A stretch of 64,000 nt of DNA from Glycomyces sambucus (GTDB lineage Bacteria; Actinomycetota; Actinomycetes; Mycobacteriales; Micromonosporaceae): NCBI RefSeq assembly GCF_900102815.1, contig NZ_FNGF01000002.1:682001-746000 (forward strand). The letters run 5' to 3'. Under the pieces are notes generated by a model. The model was not told the origin of the DNA and did not search any database. It saw nothing but the letters and a program-made list of their open reading frames with translations. Below, piece after piece: positions 16,658 to 25,215 of this stretch; position 1 is the first letter of the stretch, and every line of letters starts with the position of its first letter. The translations under genes were made by a program, and so were the position numbers.

Positions 16658-18568
16658 GTGACCGGCGAGGTGCTCTGGCGTCCGCGGCCCGACGCGGGCG
16701 AGACCACGACCATCGGCGCGTTCGGGAGGTGGCTGTCCGGGCGGACGGGCACCGACCTGAGCGCGTACCGAGACCTGTGGCGGTGCTCGGTGGACCGGCC
16801 CGGCCTGTTCTGGGGCGGGGTGTGGGAGTACTTCGGCCTCGGCGGGCCAGTCCCGGAGGACCGGGTGCTGCCCGCGGCGTCGATGCCCGGCGCGTCGTGG
16901 TTCCCCGACGAGCGCCTGAACTACGCGCAGGCGGTGCTCGCGGCGCCCGGGATGGACGCCGGAGACGTCGCGGTCCTGGGCTACTCCGACACGCGCGCAC
17001 CGGTGGAGTGGACGCTCGCCGAGCTGCGCTCGCAGGTCGCGCGCTTGCGCGCGGGCCTGCTCGCGGCCGGGGTCGGCAGCGGGGACCGGGTGGCGGCGTG
17101 GATGCCGAACGTGCCCGAGACGTACGCGCTCATGCTCGCGACGGCGTCGATCGGCGCGGTGTTCTCCTCGTGCGCGCCCGAGTTCGGCGCGCGGGCGGTC
17201 GTGGACCGGCTGCGGCAGGTCGAGCCCGCGGTGCTGTTCGTCGCCGACGGGTACCGCTACGGCGCCAAGACGATCCGCCGCGACCGCGAGATCGCGCAGG
17301 TCGTGGCCGAACTGGACCCGAAGACCGTGGTGACGTTCCCGTACCTGGACGAGGGGTTCGGGACCGGCGAGACGTGGGCGGACTTCGGGCGCGACGGGGA
17401 GCTGGCGTTCGCACCCGTCCCGTTCGACCACCCGCTGTACATCCTGTACTCCTCGGGGACGACGGGCCTGCCGAAGGCGATCGTCCACGGCCACGGCGGC
17501 ATCGCCGTCGAGCACGCGAAGATGCTCGGCCTCCACCACGACCTCGGCCCCGGCGACCGGTTCTTCTGGTACTCGACCACCGGCTGGATGATGTGGAACT
17601 ACCTCGCCTCCGCGCCGCTGGTCGGCGCGGCGGTGGTGGCCTTCGACGGCGCCCCCGACCCCGAGGGCCTGTGGCGGCTCGCGGAGGAGTCGGGCGCGAC
17701 CTACTTCGGGACGAGCGCGCCGTTCCTCATGGCCTGCCGCGACCGCGGCGTGGTGCCCAAGGAGGTCGCGGACCTCTCGCGCCTCAAGGGCATCGGGTCC
17801 ACGGGCGCGCCGCTGCCGCCCGCCGGGTTCGACTACGTGTACGAGTCGGTGAGCGCGACCGCGCAGCTCCAGTCCCTGTCCGGCGGCACCGACCTGTGCA
17901 CCGGGTTCATCGGCGGCGCGCCGACGGTGCCGGTGTGGCGCGGCGAGCTGTCGTGCCGGTGCCTGGGCGCCGACGTGCAGTCCTTCGACCCGAACGGCCG
18001 CGACGGGATCGGCCGCGAGGGCGAGCTCGTCATCGCCTCCCCCATGCCGTCGATGCCGGTGGGCCTGTGGGGCGACGCGGACCGCAAGCGCTACAAGGAC
18101 ACCTACTTCGACCGGTACCCCGGGATCTGGCGCCACGGCGACTGGATCACCGTCACCGACCGCGGGTCCGCGGTGATCTCCGGGCGCTCGGACGCGACGC
18201 TGAACCGCGGCGGCGTGCGCATGGGCACCGCCGAGTTCTACTCGGTGGTCGAGGCCGTCCCCGGCGTCGCCGACTCGCTCGTGGTGCACCTGGACGAGGA
18301 GGACCGGCTCCTGGTGTTCGTGGAGGTCACCGCGGCGTTCGACGACGAGCTGGAGGCCGCGATCCGGACGGCGATCCGCTCCGAGCTGTCCCCGCGGCAC
18401 CTGCCCGACGAAGTGGTCGCCGTCCCGAAGATCCCGCGCACCGTCACCGGCAAGAAGATCGAGGTGCCGGTCAAGCGCATCCTCCAGGGCGTCCCGGTCG
18501 ACCAGGCGGTGGCGCGCGGCTCGCTCGCGAACCCGGCCGCGCTGGAGGCGTTCCGGCCGAAGGGATGA
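16658..18568 (+). CDS. Acetoacetate-CoA ligase (acetoacetyl-CoA synthetase)
   Basis: The 636-residue adenylate-forming enzyme activates acetoacetate to acetoacetyl-CoA with ATP. The AMP-binding core YSSGTTGLPKAIVHGHGG lies near residue 264, followed by FFWYSTTGWMMWNYL. The C-terminal lid has ISGRSDATLNRGGVRMGT and ends with the catalytic-lysine motif TVTGKKIEVPVKRIL. The N-terminal region SWFPDERLNYAQ and the overall length match the acetoacetyl-CoA synthetase subgroup rather than acetyl-CoA synthetase. GTG 16658 is chosen for the GAAGGAGG site a few bases upstream. With the dehydrogenase, thiolase and importer it completes a route from 3-hydroxybutyrate to acetyl-CoA. Confidence 0.92.
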   Translation: MTGEVLWRPRPDAGETTTIGAFGRWLSGRTGTDLSAYRDLWRCSVDRPGLFWGGVWEYFGLGGPVPEDRVLPAASMPGASWFPDERLNYAQAVLAAPGMDAGDVAVLGYSDTRAPVEWTLAELRSQVARLRAGLLAAGVGSGDRVAAWMPNVPETYALMLATASIGAVFSSCAPEFGARAVVDRLRQVEPAVLFVADGYRYGAKTIRRDREIAQVVAELDPKTVVTFPYLDEGFGTGETWADFGRDGELAFAPVPFDHPLYILYSSGTTGLPKAIVHGHGGIAVEHAKMLGLHHDLGPGDRFFWYSTTGWMMWNYLASAPLVGAAVVAFDGAPDPEGLWRLAEESGATYFGTSAPFLMACRDRGVVPKEVADLSRLKGIGSTGAPLPPAGFDYVYESVSATAQLQSLSGGTDLCTGFIGGAPTVPVWRGELSCRCLGADVQSFDPNGRDGIGREGELVIASPMPSMPVGLWGDADRKRYKDTYFDRYPGIWRHGDWITVTDRGSAVISGRSDATLNRGGVRMGTAEFYSVVEAVPGVADSLVVHLDEEDRLLVFVEVTAAFDDELEAAIRTAIRSELSPRHLPDEVVAVPKIPRTVTGKKIEVPVKRILQGVPVDQAVARGSLANPAALEAFRPKG

Positions 18569-18606
18569 ATCGGGAACCGCGGACGCGCCCGCGGCGTCGA
18601 ACCCCC

Positions 18607-19242
18607 ATGAACACGACACTGCACCGGCTCCTCCCGCTCGCGGCGATCGTCGCGCTCGCCGCCTGCGGCCAGGGGACCGGCACCACCGACGCCGGCGGCG
18701 AGGGCGACGCGGACGCGGTCGCCGAGGACACGGTCTACACCGGATCGATCACGGTCTACCAGGGGGTCGAACGCGACAGCGCGGAACTGTGCGCGGTCGT
18801 CGCGGAGTCCTATCCCCCGCAGTGCGCGGGCCTGCCCGTCACCGGCTGGGACTGGGAGGCGGTCGAGCACGAGGAGGCGAGCGGCGTCCGCTGGGGCACC
18901 TTCGTGGTCACCGGGACCTTCGACGGCAAGGCGTTCACCGTCACCGGGGACCCGCTGACGATGGACGAGATCGACCTCGCCGACCACCCCGAGCTCCAGT
19001 ACACCGAGCCCGAGATCGGCGACCCCGCCGAGGACCTGGGCGCCGCCGAGCTGGAGGCGTTCGGCACCGAGCTGGCGGAGCAGTTCCCGTCGCTGGTGTT
19101 CGGGAGCTTCCCGGACGAGGCGAGCGGGGTCCTCGTGACCGACGTGCTCCTGGTCAGCCCGGAGCTCGAAGCCTATGCGGCCGAGCACTTCCCGGAGGAC
19201 GCCGTGGCGTTCGCGCCGGTGCTCCGGCCGGTCGAGGAGTAG
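18607..19242 (+). CDS. Putative lipoprotein of unknown function
   Basis: The 211-residue product has a lipoprotein signal peptide ending in the lipobox LAAC (Cys 20), so it should be anchored to the outer face of the membrane. An acidic Gly/Asp/Ala linker follows, then a globular region with two cysteines (ELCAVV and PPQCAGLP) that could form a disulfide. No known enzymatic motif is recognised. An in-frame ATG at 18565 overlaps the stop of the acetoacetyl-CoA synthetase gene (ATGA) and would add a basic 14-residue lead, so translational coupling is possible; the shorter start is listed because its signal peptide is more standard. Confidence 0.75.
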   Translation: MNTTLHRLLPLAAIVALAACGQGTGTTDAGGEGDADAVAEDTVYTGSITVYQGVERDSAELCAVVAESYPPQCAGLPVTGWDWEAVEHEEASGVRWGTFVVTGTFDGKAFTVTGDPLTMDEIDLADHPELQYTEPEIGDPAEDLGAAELEAFGTELAEQFPSLVFGSFPDEASGVLVTDVLLVSPELEAYAAEHFPEDAVAFAPVLRPVEE

Positions 19243-19246
19243 GGGA

Positions 19247-19732
19247 TCAGACCCGCGGGGGGAGGTACCCGGCCCGCCGCTCCTCTTGGAGCCGGCGGGT
19301 CTTGGCCACGTCGATGCTCACGCGCTTGATCATGTCGGGGGCGTAGCCGCCGCCCGCGACCACGCCGATGATCAGCAAGGGCAGCAGGATCGTGCGCACC
19401 AGCATCGCCCACGGGCCCTTCGCGCCGATGCGGCCGCCGTCGCTGCGGCGCACCAGGCGGGTGCCGGCCCAGACGGCGCCCAGGCCGCGCCCGTTGCGGA
19501 AGCACAGGCCGTACAGCAGGGGCACGCCGAAGAGCAGGCCGAGCAGCCCGAACACCGGGATGTTGTCGCCGAGGTCCACCACCAGGTCCATCGCCGCCAG
19601 GGTCACGAAGCCGACGACGACCCCGACCAGGTAGACGGTGAAGTCGACGATCCACGCGAAGAACACCCTCCAGCCGCCGGCCGGGATGTACGGGGTGCCG
19701 TCGCCGAACGTCTCGATCTTCCCTGTGGCCAT
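19247..19732 (-). CDS. RDD-family membrane protein
   Basis: The 161-residue protein has the RDD-family arrangement: after a short soluble start (YIPAGGWRVFFAWIVDF) come two hydrophobic segments, and later RNGRGLGAVWAGTRLVRRSDG precedes another helix. RDD proteins are integral membrane proteins of mostly unknown role, some suspected in transport. The ATG at 19732 is preferred over the longer frame to 19891, whose extra residues are low-complexity and lie in the intergenic region. It is convergent with the lipoprotein gene, only four bases apart. Confidence 0.75.
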   Translation of the reverse strand: MATGKIETFGDGTPYIPAGGWRVFFAWIVDFTVYLVGVVVGFVTLAAMDLVVDLGDNIPVFGLLGLLFGVPLLYGLCFRNGRGLGAVWAGTRLVRRSDGGRIGAKGPWAMLVRTILLPLLIIGVVAGGGYAPDMIKRVSIDVAKTRRLQEERRAGYLPPRV

Positions 19733-19968
19733 GGCGACGACCTTAGCGCCGCATCCTGTCGCATCCGCACCAGGCGTCCGCGGCGGCGCCGTCGCGACCT
19801 GCGGTTCCGTGGACGCCGCGCCGATAGGGCGGCGATCCTGCCGGTGTCCCGCCGGTCCTCCGCCGGTCGTTGCTTCGACGACTCGTCCCAACCAGTGAGG
19901 ACGGCTCCTGTTCCGTTGCGGCCCGGAGCGGTAGGGTTCGGCGTTACAGGACTCAGCATGGGGTGGGC

Positions 19969-20469
19969 ATGTCGCAGAGTGTGGAAGCGATCGTGGAGCA
20001 GTGGCGCTGCGCGCGCCCGGACGTGGATCCGTCCCCGATCGACGCGGTGGCGCGGCTGATGCGGCTCGCGCAGTACTGGGGCGCGGAGATGCGCCGGTTC
20101 ATGGCCGGGTACGACCTCCAGACCGGGGAGTTCGACGTGCTGTGCTCCCTGCGGCGGACGGCGGCGCCGCACGAGCTGACGGCCACCGAGTTCGTGCGCA
20201 CGGCCCTGGTGACCTCCGGCGCGATCACGAACCGGATCGACCGGATGGAGCGCAAGGGGCTGGTGGAGCGGGTCCGGGGCACCGAGGACCGGCGGGTGGT
20301 GCGGATCAGGCTGACGGCCAAGGGGATGCAGGTCGTCGAGGAGGTCTATCCGAAGCACGTGGCGAACCAGGCGACGTTCCTGGAGCGCCTGTCGGAGACG
20401 GAGCGCAAGCTCCTGGTAGGACACCTCTCGGCACTGCTCGAATCGTTCGAGGAGCGCTCGCCGAACTGA
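19969..20469 (+). CDS. MarR-family transcriptional regulator
   Basis: The 166-residue protein is a MarR-type winged-helix dimer. The recognition helix region TALVTSGAITNRIDRMERKG and the wing LVERVRGTEDRRVVRIRLT (Asp-Arg-Arg) are clear at residues 75-115. ATG 19969 follows a purine-rich stretch; an upstream in-frame start at 19870 is rejected as intergenic. Immediately downstream are two AACGTT-centred palindromes around a promoter for the monooxygenase-like gene at 20572, which are probable binding sites of this repressor. MarR regulators commonly respond to phenolic or electrophilic compounds; the ligand here is unknown. Confidence 0.9.
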   Translation: MSQSVEAIVEQWRCARPDVDPSPIDAVARLMRLAQYWGAEMRRFMAGYDLQTGEFDVLCSLRRTAAPHELTATEFVRTALVTSGAITNRIDRMERKGLVERVRGTEDRRVVRIRLTAKGMQVVEEVYPKHVANQATFLERLSETERKLLVGHLSALLESFEERSPN

Positions 20470-20490
20470 GACCGCTACGGCCCTCGAATA

Positions 20491-20554
20491 TTTCAACGTT
20501 CACTTGCTTTACATTGAGGCAGTCCATTGTCCATAATTTGTCTCAACGTTGAGA
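20491..20554. promoter_or_regulatory. Promoter flanked by two AACGTT palindromic operators
   Basis: TCTCAACGTTGAGA (20541-20554) is a perfect 14-bp palindrome. TTTCAACGTTCACT (20491-20504) shares its core, and the two centres are exactly 50 bp apart. Between them lie TTTACA (20508-20513) and CATAAT (20532-20537) with an 18-base spacer, so the downstream site covers the likely transcription start. This is the arrangement expected for repression of the gene at 20572 by the adjacent MarR. Confidence 0.65.
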
Positions 20555-20571
20555 GGTTCTGGAGGATGGCG

Positions 20572-20910
20572 ATGGCAGCGAGCGGGGTGCCCCAGCACGA
20601 GGGCGGGTACGCGGTCGTCCACCGGTGGCGGGTGCGCCCCGGCTACGAGGACCTCTTCGTGGAGGGGTGGTCGCGGGTCACGCACGCGATCCACCGGTCC
20701 TGCGGCGGGTACGGCTCCCGCCTGCACCGGGCCGAGGACGGGCTCTGGATGGCGTACGCCCGCTGGCCCGACCGCGAGGCACCCGACCGCTGCGAGCACG
20801 AGGACGCCGAAGGCGAGGCGATGATGTCCGTCTCGGTGGCCGAATCGCTCCCCGTCATGCACCTGGAGATCACCGCCGACCTGCTCGCCGAGCCCGGACT
20901 GGCCGGCTGA
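20572..20910 (+). CDS. Antibiotic biosynthesis monooxygenase-like (ABM/DABB) protein
   Basis: The 112-residue protein has the ferredoxin-like alpha+beta pattern of ABM-domain proteins: GGYAVVHRWRVRPGYEDLFV as first strand and helix, then a strand with LHRAEDGLWMAYARWPDR, and a late helix-strand. Members act as quinone-forming monooxygenases, haem-degrading enzymes or simply small-molecule binders, so a specific reaction is not claimed. ATG 20572 is preferred over ATG 20566 because GGAGG at 20561-20565 is then six bases away. Expression is probably repressed by the MarR protein upstream through two operators. Confidence 0.7.
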   Translation: MAASGVPQHEGGYAVVHRWRVRPGYEDLFVEGWSRVTHAIHRSCGGYGSRLHRAEDGLWMAYARWPDREAPDRCEHEDAEGEAMMSVSVAESLPVMHLEITADLLAEPGLAG

Positions 20911-20946
20911 GGCCGCACCGCTACGGGCACAAGGGGTTCGGAGCGG

Positions 20947-21555
20947 TCAGGCGTAGACGCCGGCGCGGGCGGCGGCCGAGGCCGCCACTGCGGCACGCTC
21001 GGCCACGCCGGCGTCGAGCGGGTCGCCGCTGACGAGGAAGCGGTAGTAGAGGGGGGCCGAGAGCGCCCGGACCACCTCGGCGGCGTCGGTCCCTTCGGGG
21101 ACGTCGCCGCGGGCGACGGCCTCGTTCACGCAGGGGGCCCACTCCTCGATCCGGACGCGGTAGAAGCGGTGCAGGGCCGCGGCGGTCTGGGCGTCGGAGG
21201 CGGCGGCCGCGATGATCGCCCGGAACAGCGGCCCCTGCCGCGCGTCGGCGAGGGTCTTCAGGATGAGCCCGGCGAGCGCGGCCAGGTCGGTGTCGAGCGC
21301 GCCGGTGCGGGCGCGCGGGAGCGAGGACTCGGCCATCTCGGCGAGCATGTCGGCGACCAGGCCCGGGACGGTGCCCCAGCGGCGGTAGACAGTGGTCTTG
21401 CCGACCTCTGCGCGGCGGGCCACCTCGGCGAGGTCCACTCCCCCGATGCCCTTGTCCACCAGCGCGTCTCCGGCGGCGCGGAGCACGGCCTCGCGGACCC
21501 GGGCGGTGCGCCCGCCGGGGCGGGAGGTGCCGGGGGCGCCGGTGACCTGATTCAT
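20947..21555 (-). CDS. TetR-family transcriptional regulator
   Basis: The 202-residue protein has an N-terminal TetR helix-turn-helix (residues about 18-65; VDLAEVARRAEVGKTTVYRR) and a helical ligand-binding C-terminus with TetR_C-type segments (AALHRFYRVRIEEWAPCVNE). It is divergent from the aldo-keto reductase gene at 21645, with palindromes in the 89-base gap, so it most likely represses that gene and itself. The ligand is unknown. It is convergent to the ABM-like gene. Confidence 0.92.
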   Translation of the reverse strand: MNQVTGAPGTSRPGGRTARVREAVLRAAGDALVDKGIGGVDLAEVARRAEVGKTTVYRRWGTVPGLVADMLAEMAESSLPRARTGALDTDLAALAGLILKTLADARQGPLFRAIIAAAASDAQTAAALHRFYRVRIEEWAPCVNEAVARGDVPEGTDAAEVVRALSAPLYYRFLVSGDPLDAGVAERAAVAASAAARAGVYA

Positions 21556-21606
21556 AACGGGACTCCAGTTGCGTTAGGCGTGCGTTCCGAGCTAGCTTAG
21601 ACCTCA

Positions 21607-21627
21607 CGTTAACGGAACGCTAGTTCC
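21607..21627. promoter_or_regulatory. Candidate TetR operator before the aldo-keto reductase
   Basis: Two overlapping palindromes lie just upstream of the reductase: CGTTAACG (21607-21614) and GGAAC-GCTA-GTTCC (21614-21627). The elements are in the divergent region between the TetR gene and the reductase gene and would cover the reductase promoter or early transcript. Confidence 0.5.
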
Positions 21628-21644
21628 TTTAGAAGGGATCCGCC

Positions 21645-22688
21645 ATGGAACACCGCCGCCTCGGCCGCTCCGGCCTCCACGTCCCCGCCCTGTCCTTCGG
21701 CGCCGGCACCTTCGGCGGCTCCGGCCCGCTCTTCGGCGCCTGGGGCGACACCGGGGTCGACGGGGCCCGCCGCATGGTCGACATCGCGCTGGACGCCGGG
21801 ATGTCCATGTTCGACACCGCCGACGTCTACTCCGACGGGGCCTCCGAGGAGGTCCTGGGCGCGGCCCTCAAGGGCCGCCGCGACCGGGCGCTCATCTCGA
21901 CCAAGGCCGGGCTCCCGGTCGGCGAGGACGCCAACGCGGCCGGGGCCTCGCGCCACCACCTCACCCGCGCCGTCGAGGCCGCGCTGCGGCGCCTGGGCAC
22001 CGACTACATCGACCTGTTCCAGCTGCACGCCTTCGACGCCCGCACCCCCGTGGAGGAGACCCTGTCGGTCCTCGACGACCTCGTGCGGGCCGGGAAGATC
22101 CGGTACACCGGCGCGTCGAACTACGCGGGCTGGCAGCTCCAGAAGAGCCTCGACGCCGCCGACCGGCTCGGACGCCCGCGCTTCGCCGCGCACCAGGTCT
22201 ACTACTCGCTCGTCGGCCGCGACTACGAGTGGGAGCTCATGCCCCTCGGCGTGGACCAGGGCGTGGGCGCCGTGGTGTGGAGCCCCCTCGGGTGGGGGCG
22301 GCTGACGGGGAAGATCAGGCGCGGCGGCCCGGTGCCCGAGGGCAGCCGCCTGCACGAGACCGCGCGGTTCGGGCCGCCCGTGGAGGACGAGGCGCTGTAC
22401 CGGATCGTCGACGTCCTCGACGAGGTCGCCGCCGAGACCGGGCGCACGGTGCCGCAGATCGCCCTGAACTGGCTGCTGCGCCGGCCCACCGTGAGCTCGG
22501 TGATCGTCGGCGCCCGCGACGAGCACCAGCTGCGCCAGAACCTCGGCGCGCTCGGCTGGGAGCTCGACGCCGCGCAGGTGGCGCGGCTCGACAGGGCCAG
22601 CGCGAAGACCGCCCCGTACCCGTACTACCCGTACGAGCGCCAGGAGGGCTTCGCGCGCGTCAACCCGCCCGTGGTCGCGGCGGCTTGA
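21645..22688 (+). CDS. Aldo/keto reductase (potassium channel beta-subunit-like group)
   Basis: The 347-residue NADPH-dependent reductase has a TIM-barrel aldo/keto reductase fold. The catalytic set is visible: Asp and Tyr in FDTADVYSDG, Lys in STKAGLP and His in LFQLHAFD. Cofactor-binding segments GASNYAGWQL and SVIVGARDEHQL follow. Length and motifs match the group related to YajO/YhdN and channel beta subunits, which reduce aldehydes or ketones. ATG 21645 has AGAAGGG upstream. It is probably repressed by the divergent TetR protein, consistent with an inducible carbonyl-detoxifying role; the substrate is not known. Confidence 0.9.
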   Translation: MEHRRLGRSGLHVPALSFGAGTFGGSGPLFGAWGDTGVDGARRMVDIALDAGMSMFDTADVYSDGASEEVLGAALKGRRDRALISTKAGLPVGEDANAAGASRHHLTRAVEAALRRLGTDYIDLFQLHAFDARTPVEETLSVLDDLVRAGKIRYTGASNYAGWQLQKSLDAADRLGRPRFAAHQVYYSLVGRDYEWELMPLGVDQGVGAVVWSPLGWGRLTGKIRRGGPVPEGSRLHETARFGPPVEDEALYRIVDVLDEVAAETGRTVPQIALNWLLRRPTVSSVIVGARDEHQLRQNLGALGWELDAAQVARLDRASAKTAPYPYYPYERQEGFARVNPPVVAAA

Positions 22689-22693
22689 GCGCA

Positions 22694-22715
22694 GGCGGCG
22701 GCCTAGACCGCCGCC
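22694..22715. terminator. Convergent hairpin terminator
   Basis: An 8-bp GC stem (GGCGGCGG at 22694-22701, complement at 22708-22715) has a 6-base loop containing the stop codon of the M28 peptidase gene on the minus strand. It lies between convergent genes. Confidence 0.5.
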
Positions 22716-25009
22716 GCAGCGACCGTGACGGTGTCGGAGAGGCGGTCCCGCGAGCGCATGAGGCCCTCGGGGCGGTCGGTGTAGCCGTCGAGGTCCTCGA
22801 TGCCGTGGGTCTGGTCGAAGACGGTGGCCTCGGCGACGTCCCCGTGGAGGGTGAGGGTGAAGCCCTCGGCGGGGACGTCGTAGAACCAGATCAGGGCCGG
22901 GTCGCCGGCCTCGGCGGGCGGGGCGACCGGGACCTCGGCGGCGGTGCCGTCGGCCAGGACGACCTCGGCGCGGTCGACGGTGCCGTAGACGGCGAGCCAC
23001 ATGGTGTTCGCGCCGCGGGCGGAGGCGACCTGGAGGGTCGCGGAGGTGCCGGTGCGGGCGGAGAAGACCGCGGTGGGGGCGGCGAGGTCGGCGGCCGCGG
23101 CGGGGCCGGAGCCGGTGCCGGGGCGGGCGGCGTCGGTGTAGGCGTCGGGTAGGCCCGACTCCTCCAGGCCGTCCTCGGTGACGTAGCGGGAGGTCCATTC
23201 GGAGCGGTCGAGGTCGGTGGAGACCCATGCGGCCGTGCCGGTGTCGGCGTCGAGGACGTAGGACAGGTACGCCTGGCGGGGGTGGTCGGCGTCGAAGCGG
23301 TCGAACGCGAGGCCCGCGCCGACGAGGGCGAGCGCGGTGAGCGCGGCGGCGGCCGGGACGAGGCGGAGCCGGAAGCGGCACATCGTCAGCAGCGGCAGCG
23401 CGGGGGCGGCGAACAGGACGATGAGGACGGCCGGGACGGCGGCGAGTTCGAGTCCGAACGCCTCCATGAGGTTCGCGGTCCACGAGAGCTGGACGGCGGC
23501 GGGGATGAGCGCGAGGGCGAAGCAGCCGTAGCCGACGAGGCGGGCCCAGCGGGTGCGGTCGTCGAGGAGCATGGCGACGAGGAGTCCGGCGGCGGCGAGG
23601 GCGGGGACGGCGAACACGAAGGACAGGCCGGGGATCGCGACCGCGGTGGCGGTGCCGAGGACGGCGAGCCAGGCGAGGGGCGCGAGCGCGGCGGCGGCCT
23701 CGCCGAGGCGGCGGCGCACGGCCGCGTACCAGGCGGTGAGGGCGGCGACGGCGAAGGCGAGGACCGCGAGGAAGTAGAACGTGCGGTTGAACAGGAGCCC
23801 GTACTGGTCGCCGTAGCCGGGGCGCAGGGCCTGGAGGAGGGGCCACAGCCCGACCGCGGCGGCGCCGGAGACCGCGACGGGTGCGAGGAAGGTGAGCATG
23901 GCGAGGACCAGGCGCGGCAGGCTCAGGGCGGGGCGGGCGCGGGCGATCGCGGCGGCGGCGATGACGGCGGCGAATCCGAGGAGGGCCAGCGGGAGGTTCC
24001 AGGTGTCGTCGTAGTGGACGAACAGGCCGAGGAAGCCGAAGAAGGTCTGGTCGTGGCCGGTGTCGAGGTCGGCGAGGTCCATGGCGGCGAGGGCGCGGGC
24101 GGTGCCGAGGGTGTTGGCGCCGTGGTGCTGGAGGCTGGCGGGGTCGAGGTGGTCGGTGTCGTCGTAGGGGGTGTGGTACCAGGAGGCGCCGCCGATGAAG
24201 GCGTTGTTGAGTCCGATGTAGCCGGCCTCCTGGAACCGGGTGAAGTCGGTGTCGTTGGGGAGCTGGCGGTACGCCTCGATCGCGGAGGAGTCGCCGTAGG
24301 GGTGGGGCGCGGCGCCGGCGAAGACGTCGATGAGGGCGGCGTTCTCGGTGGAGGTCTCGAACATGAGGGAGGGGCCGGAGACGCCGCGGGCCTCCAGGTT
24401 GAACACGACGGTGGGGGCGTCGCCGGCGGGGTGGGTGCGGGCGTACGCCTCGGCGCCGAACAGGCCCATCTCCTCGCCGTCGGTGATGAGGACGACGACG
24501 TCGTTGCGCTGCGGCCCTTCGAGGCTGAGGGCGCGGGCGGATTCGAGGATGGCGGCCACGCCGGAGGCGGCGTCGGCCGCGCCGGGTCCGGAGGGGACGG
24601 AGTCGTAGTGGGAGGTGAGCAGGACCGTGCCGGTCGGGTCGGTGCCGGGGAGGGTGGCGACGATGTTGTCGACGAGGCCGAAGCGGACGAGGGCGTCGCC
24701 TTCGCCGGAGTCGCGCGCGAGCTGGGTCTGGACCTCGGTGTCGAACCCGAGGGCGGCGAGTTCGCCGACGAGGTGGTCGCGGACGGCGTCGTGGGCGGGC
24801 GTGCCCATGGGGTGCGGTTCGGCGGCCATGGCCTCGACGGTGGCCCAGGCGCGGTCGGCGCTGAACTCGTCCTCGGGGGCGTCGGCGGCGACCGGGGCGG
24901 GCGGGGTCGCGTCGATCGCCCAGTTGCCGATCCCGATGAGCGCCAAGGCGGCCAGGACGGCGAGCGCGGCCCAGGGCTGCGGGGGCAGGTTGAGGATGGG
25001 GCCGCGCAT
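22703..25009 (-). CDS. Membrane-embedded M28-family metallopeptidase
   Basis: The 768-residue protein starts with one membrane helix (residues 14-32), followed by an extracytoplasmic M28 peptidase domain (residues 50-330). Di-zinc ligands and catalytic residues are visible: H134 in SHYDSV, D146 in GAADAASG, E179-E180 in DGEEMG, E206 in NLEARG and a late His in ASWYHTPYDDTDH. About eight further membrane helices (residues 350-570) and a C-terminal soluble domain follow, as in eukaryotic vacuolar membrane protease Pff1 and bacterial relatives. It is probably an aminopeptidase acting outside the membrane on peptides. It is a single gene on the minus strand, convergent to the aldo-keto reductase gene. 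Confidence 0.9.
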   Translation of the reverse strand: MRGPILNLPPQPWAALAVLAALALIGIGNWAIDATPPAPVAADAPEDEFSADRAWATVEAMAAEPHPMGTPAHDAVRDHLVGELAALGFDTEVQTQLARDSGEGDALVRFGLVDNIVATLPGTDPTGTVLLTSHYDSVPSGPGAADAASGVAAILESARALSLEGPQRNDVVVLITDGEEMGLFGAEAYARTHPAGDAPTVVFNLEARGVSGPSLMFETSTENAALIDVFAGAAPHPYGDSSAIEAYRQLPNDTDFTRFQEAGYIGLNNAFIGGASWYHTPYDDTDHLDPASLQHHGANTLGTARALAAMDLADLDTGHDQTFFGFLGLFVHYDDTWNLPLALLGFAAVIAAAAIARARPALSLPRLVLAMLTFLAPVAVSGAAAVGLWPLLQALRPGYGDQYGLLFNRTFYFLAVLAFAVAALTAWYAAVRRRLGEAAAALAPLAWLAVLGTATAVAIPGLSFVFAVPALAAAGLLVAMLLDDRTRWARLVGYGCFALALIPAAVQLSWTANLMEAFGLELAAVPAVLIVLFAAPALPLLTMCRFRLRLVPAAAALTALALVGAGLAFDRFDADHPRQAYLSYVLDADTGTAAWVSTDLDRSEWTSRYVTEDGLEESGLPDAYTDAARPGTGSGPAAAADLAAPTAVFSARTGTSATLQVASARGANTMWLAVYGTVDRAEVVLADGTAAEVPVAPPAEAGDPALIWFYDVPAEGFTLTLHGDVAEATVFDQTHGIEDLDGYTDRPEGLMRSRDRLSDTVTVAAAAV

Positions 25010-25169
25010 GCGGGACCTCCGGCGGGGATCGGGCGGGTGGGCGCCCTCACTCTACTGCCGGGTAACGGTCGTCACGTCCGACGGGTTCGGTCGACGGGTC
25101 CGGCGGCGTCGGCGGAGGTCGGACCGGAACATGAGCATTGTAGACAATTCGAGTTTCAGAGCGTCGAAC

Positions 25170-25200
25170 TTGGCACGGACCCCCGGCGAGCGGATAGGGT
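25170..25200 (+). promoter_or_regulatory. Predicted promoter of the mrp operon
   Basis: TTGGCA (25170-25175) and TAGGGT (25195-25200) are separated by 19 bases and precede the first mrp gene. The surrounding 60 bases are less GC-rich than the genes. The box sequences are common in actinomycete vegetative promoters; the long spacer lowers confidence. Confidence 0.4.
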
Positions 25201-25215
25201 CGGTGCCAAGTCGGC

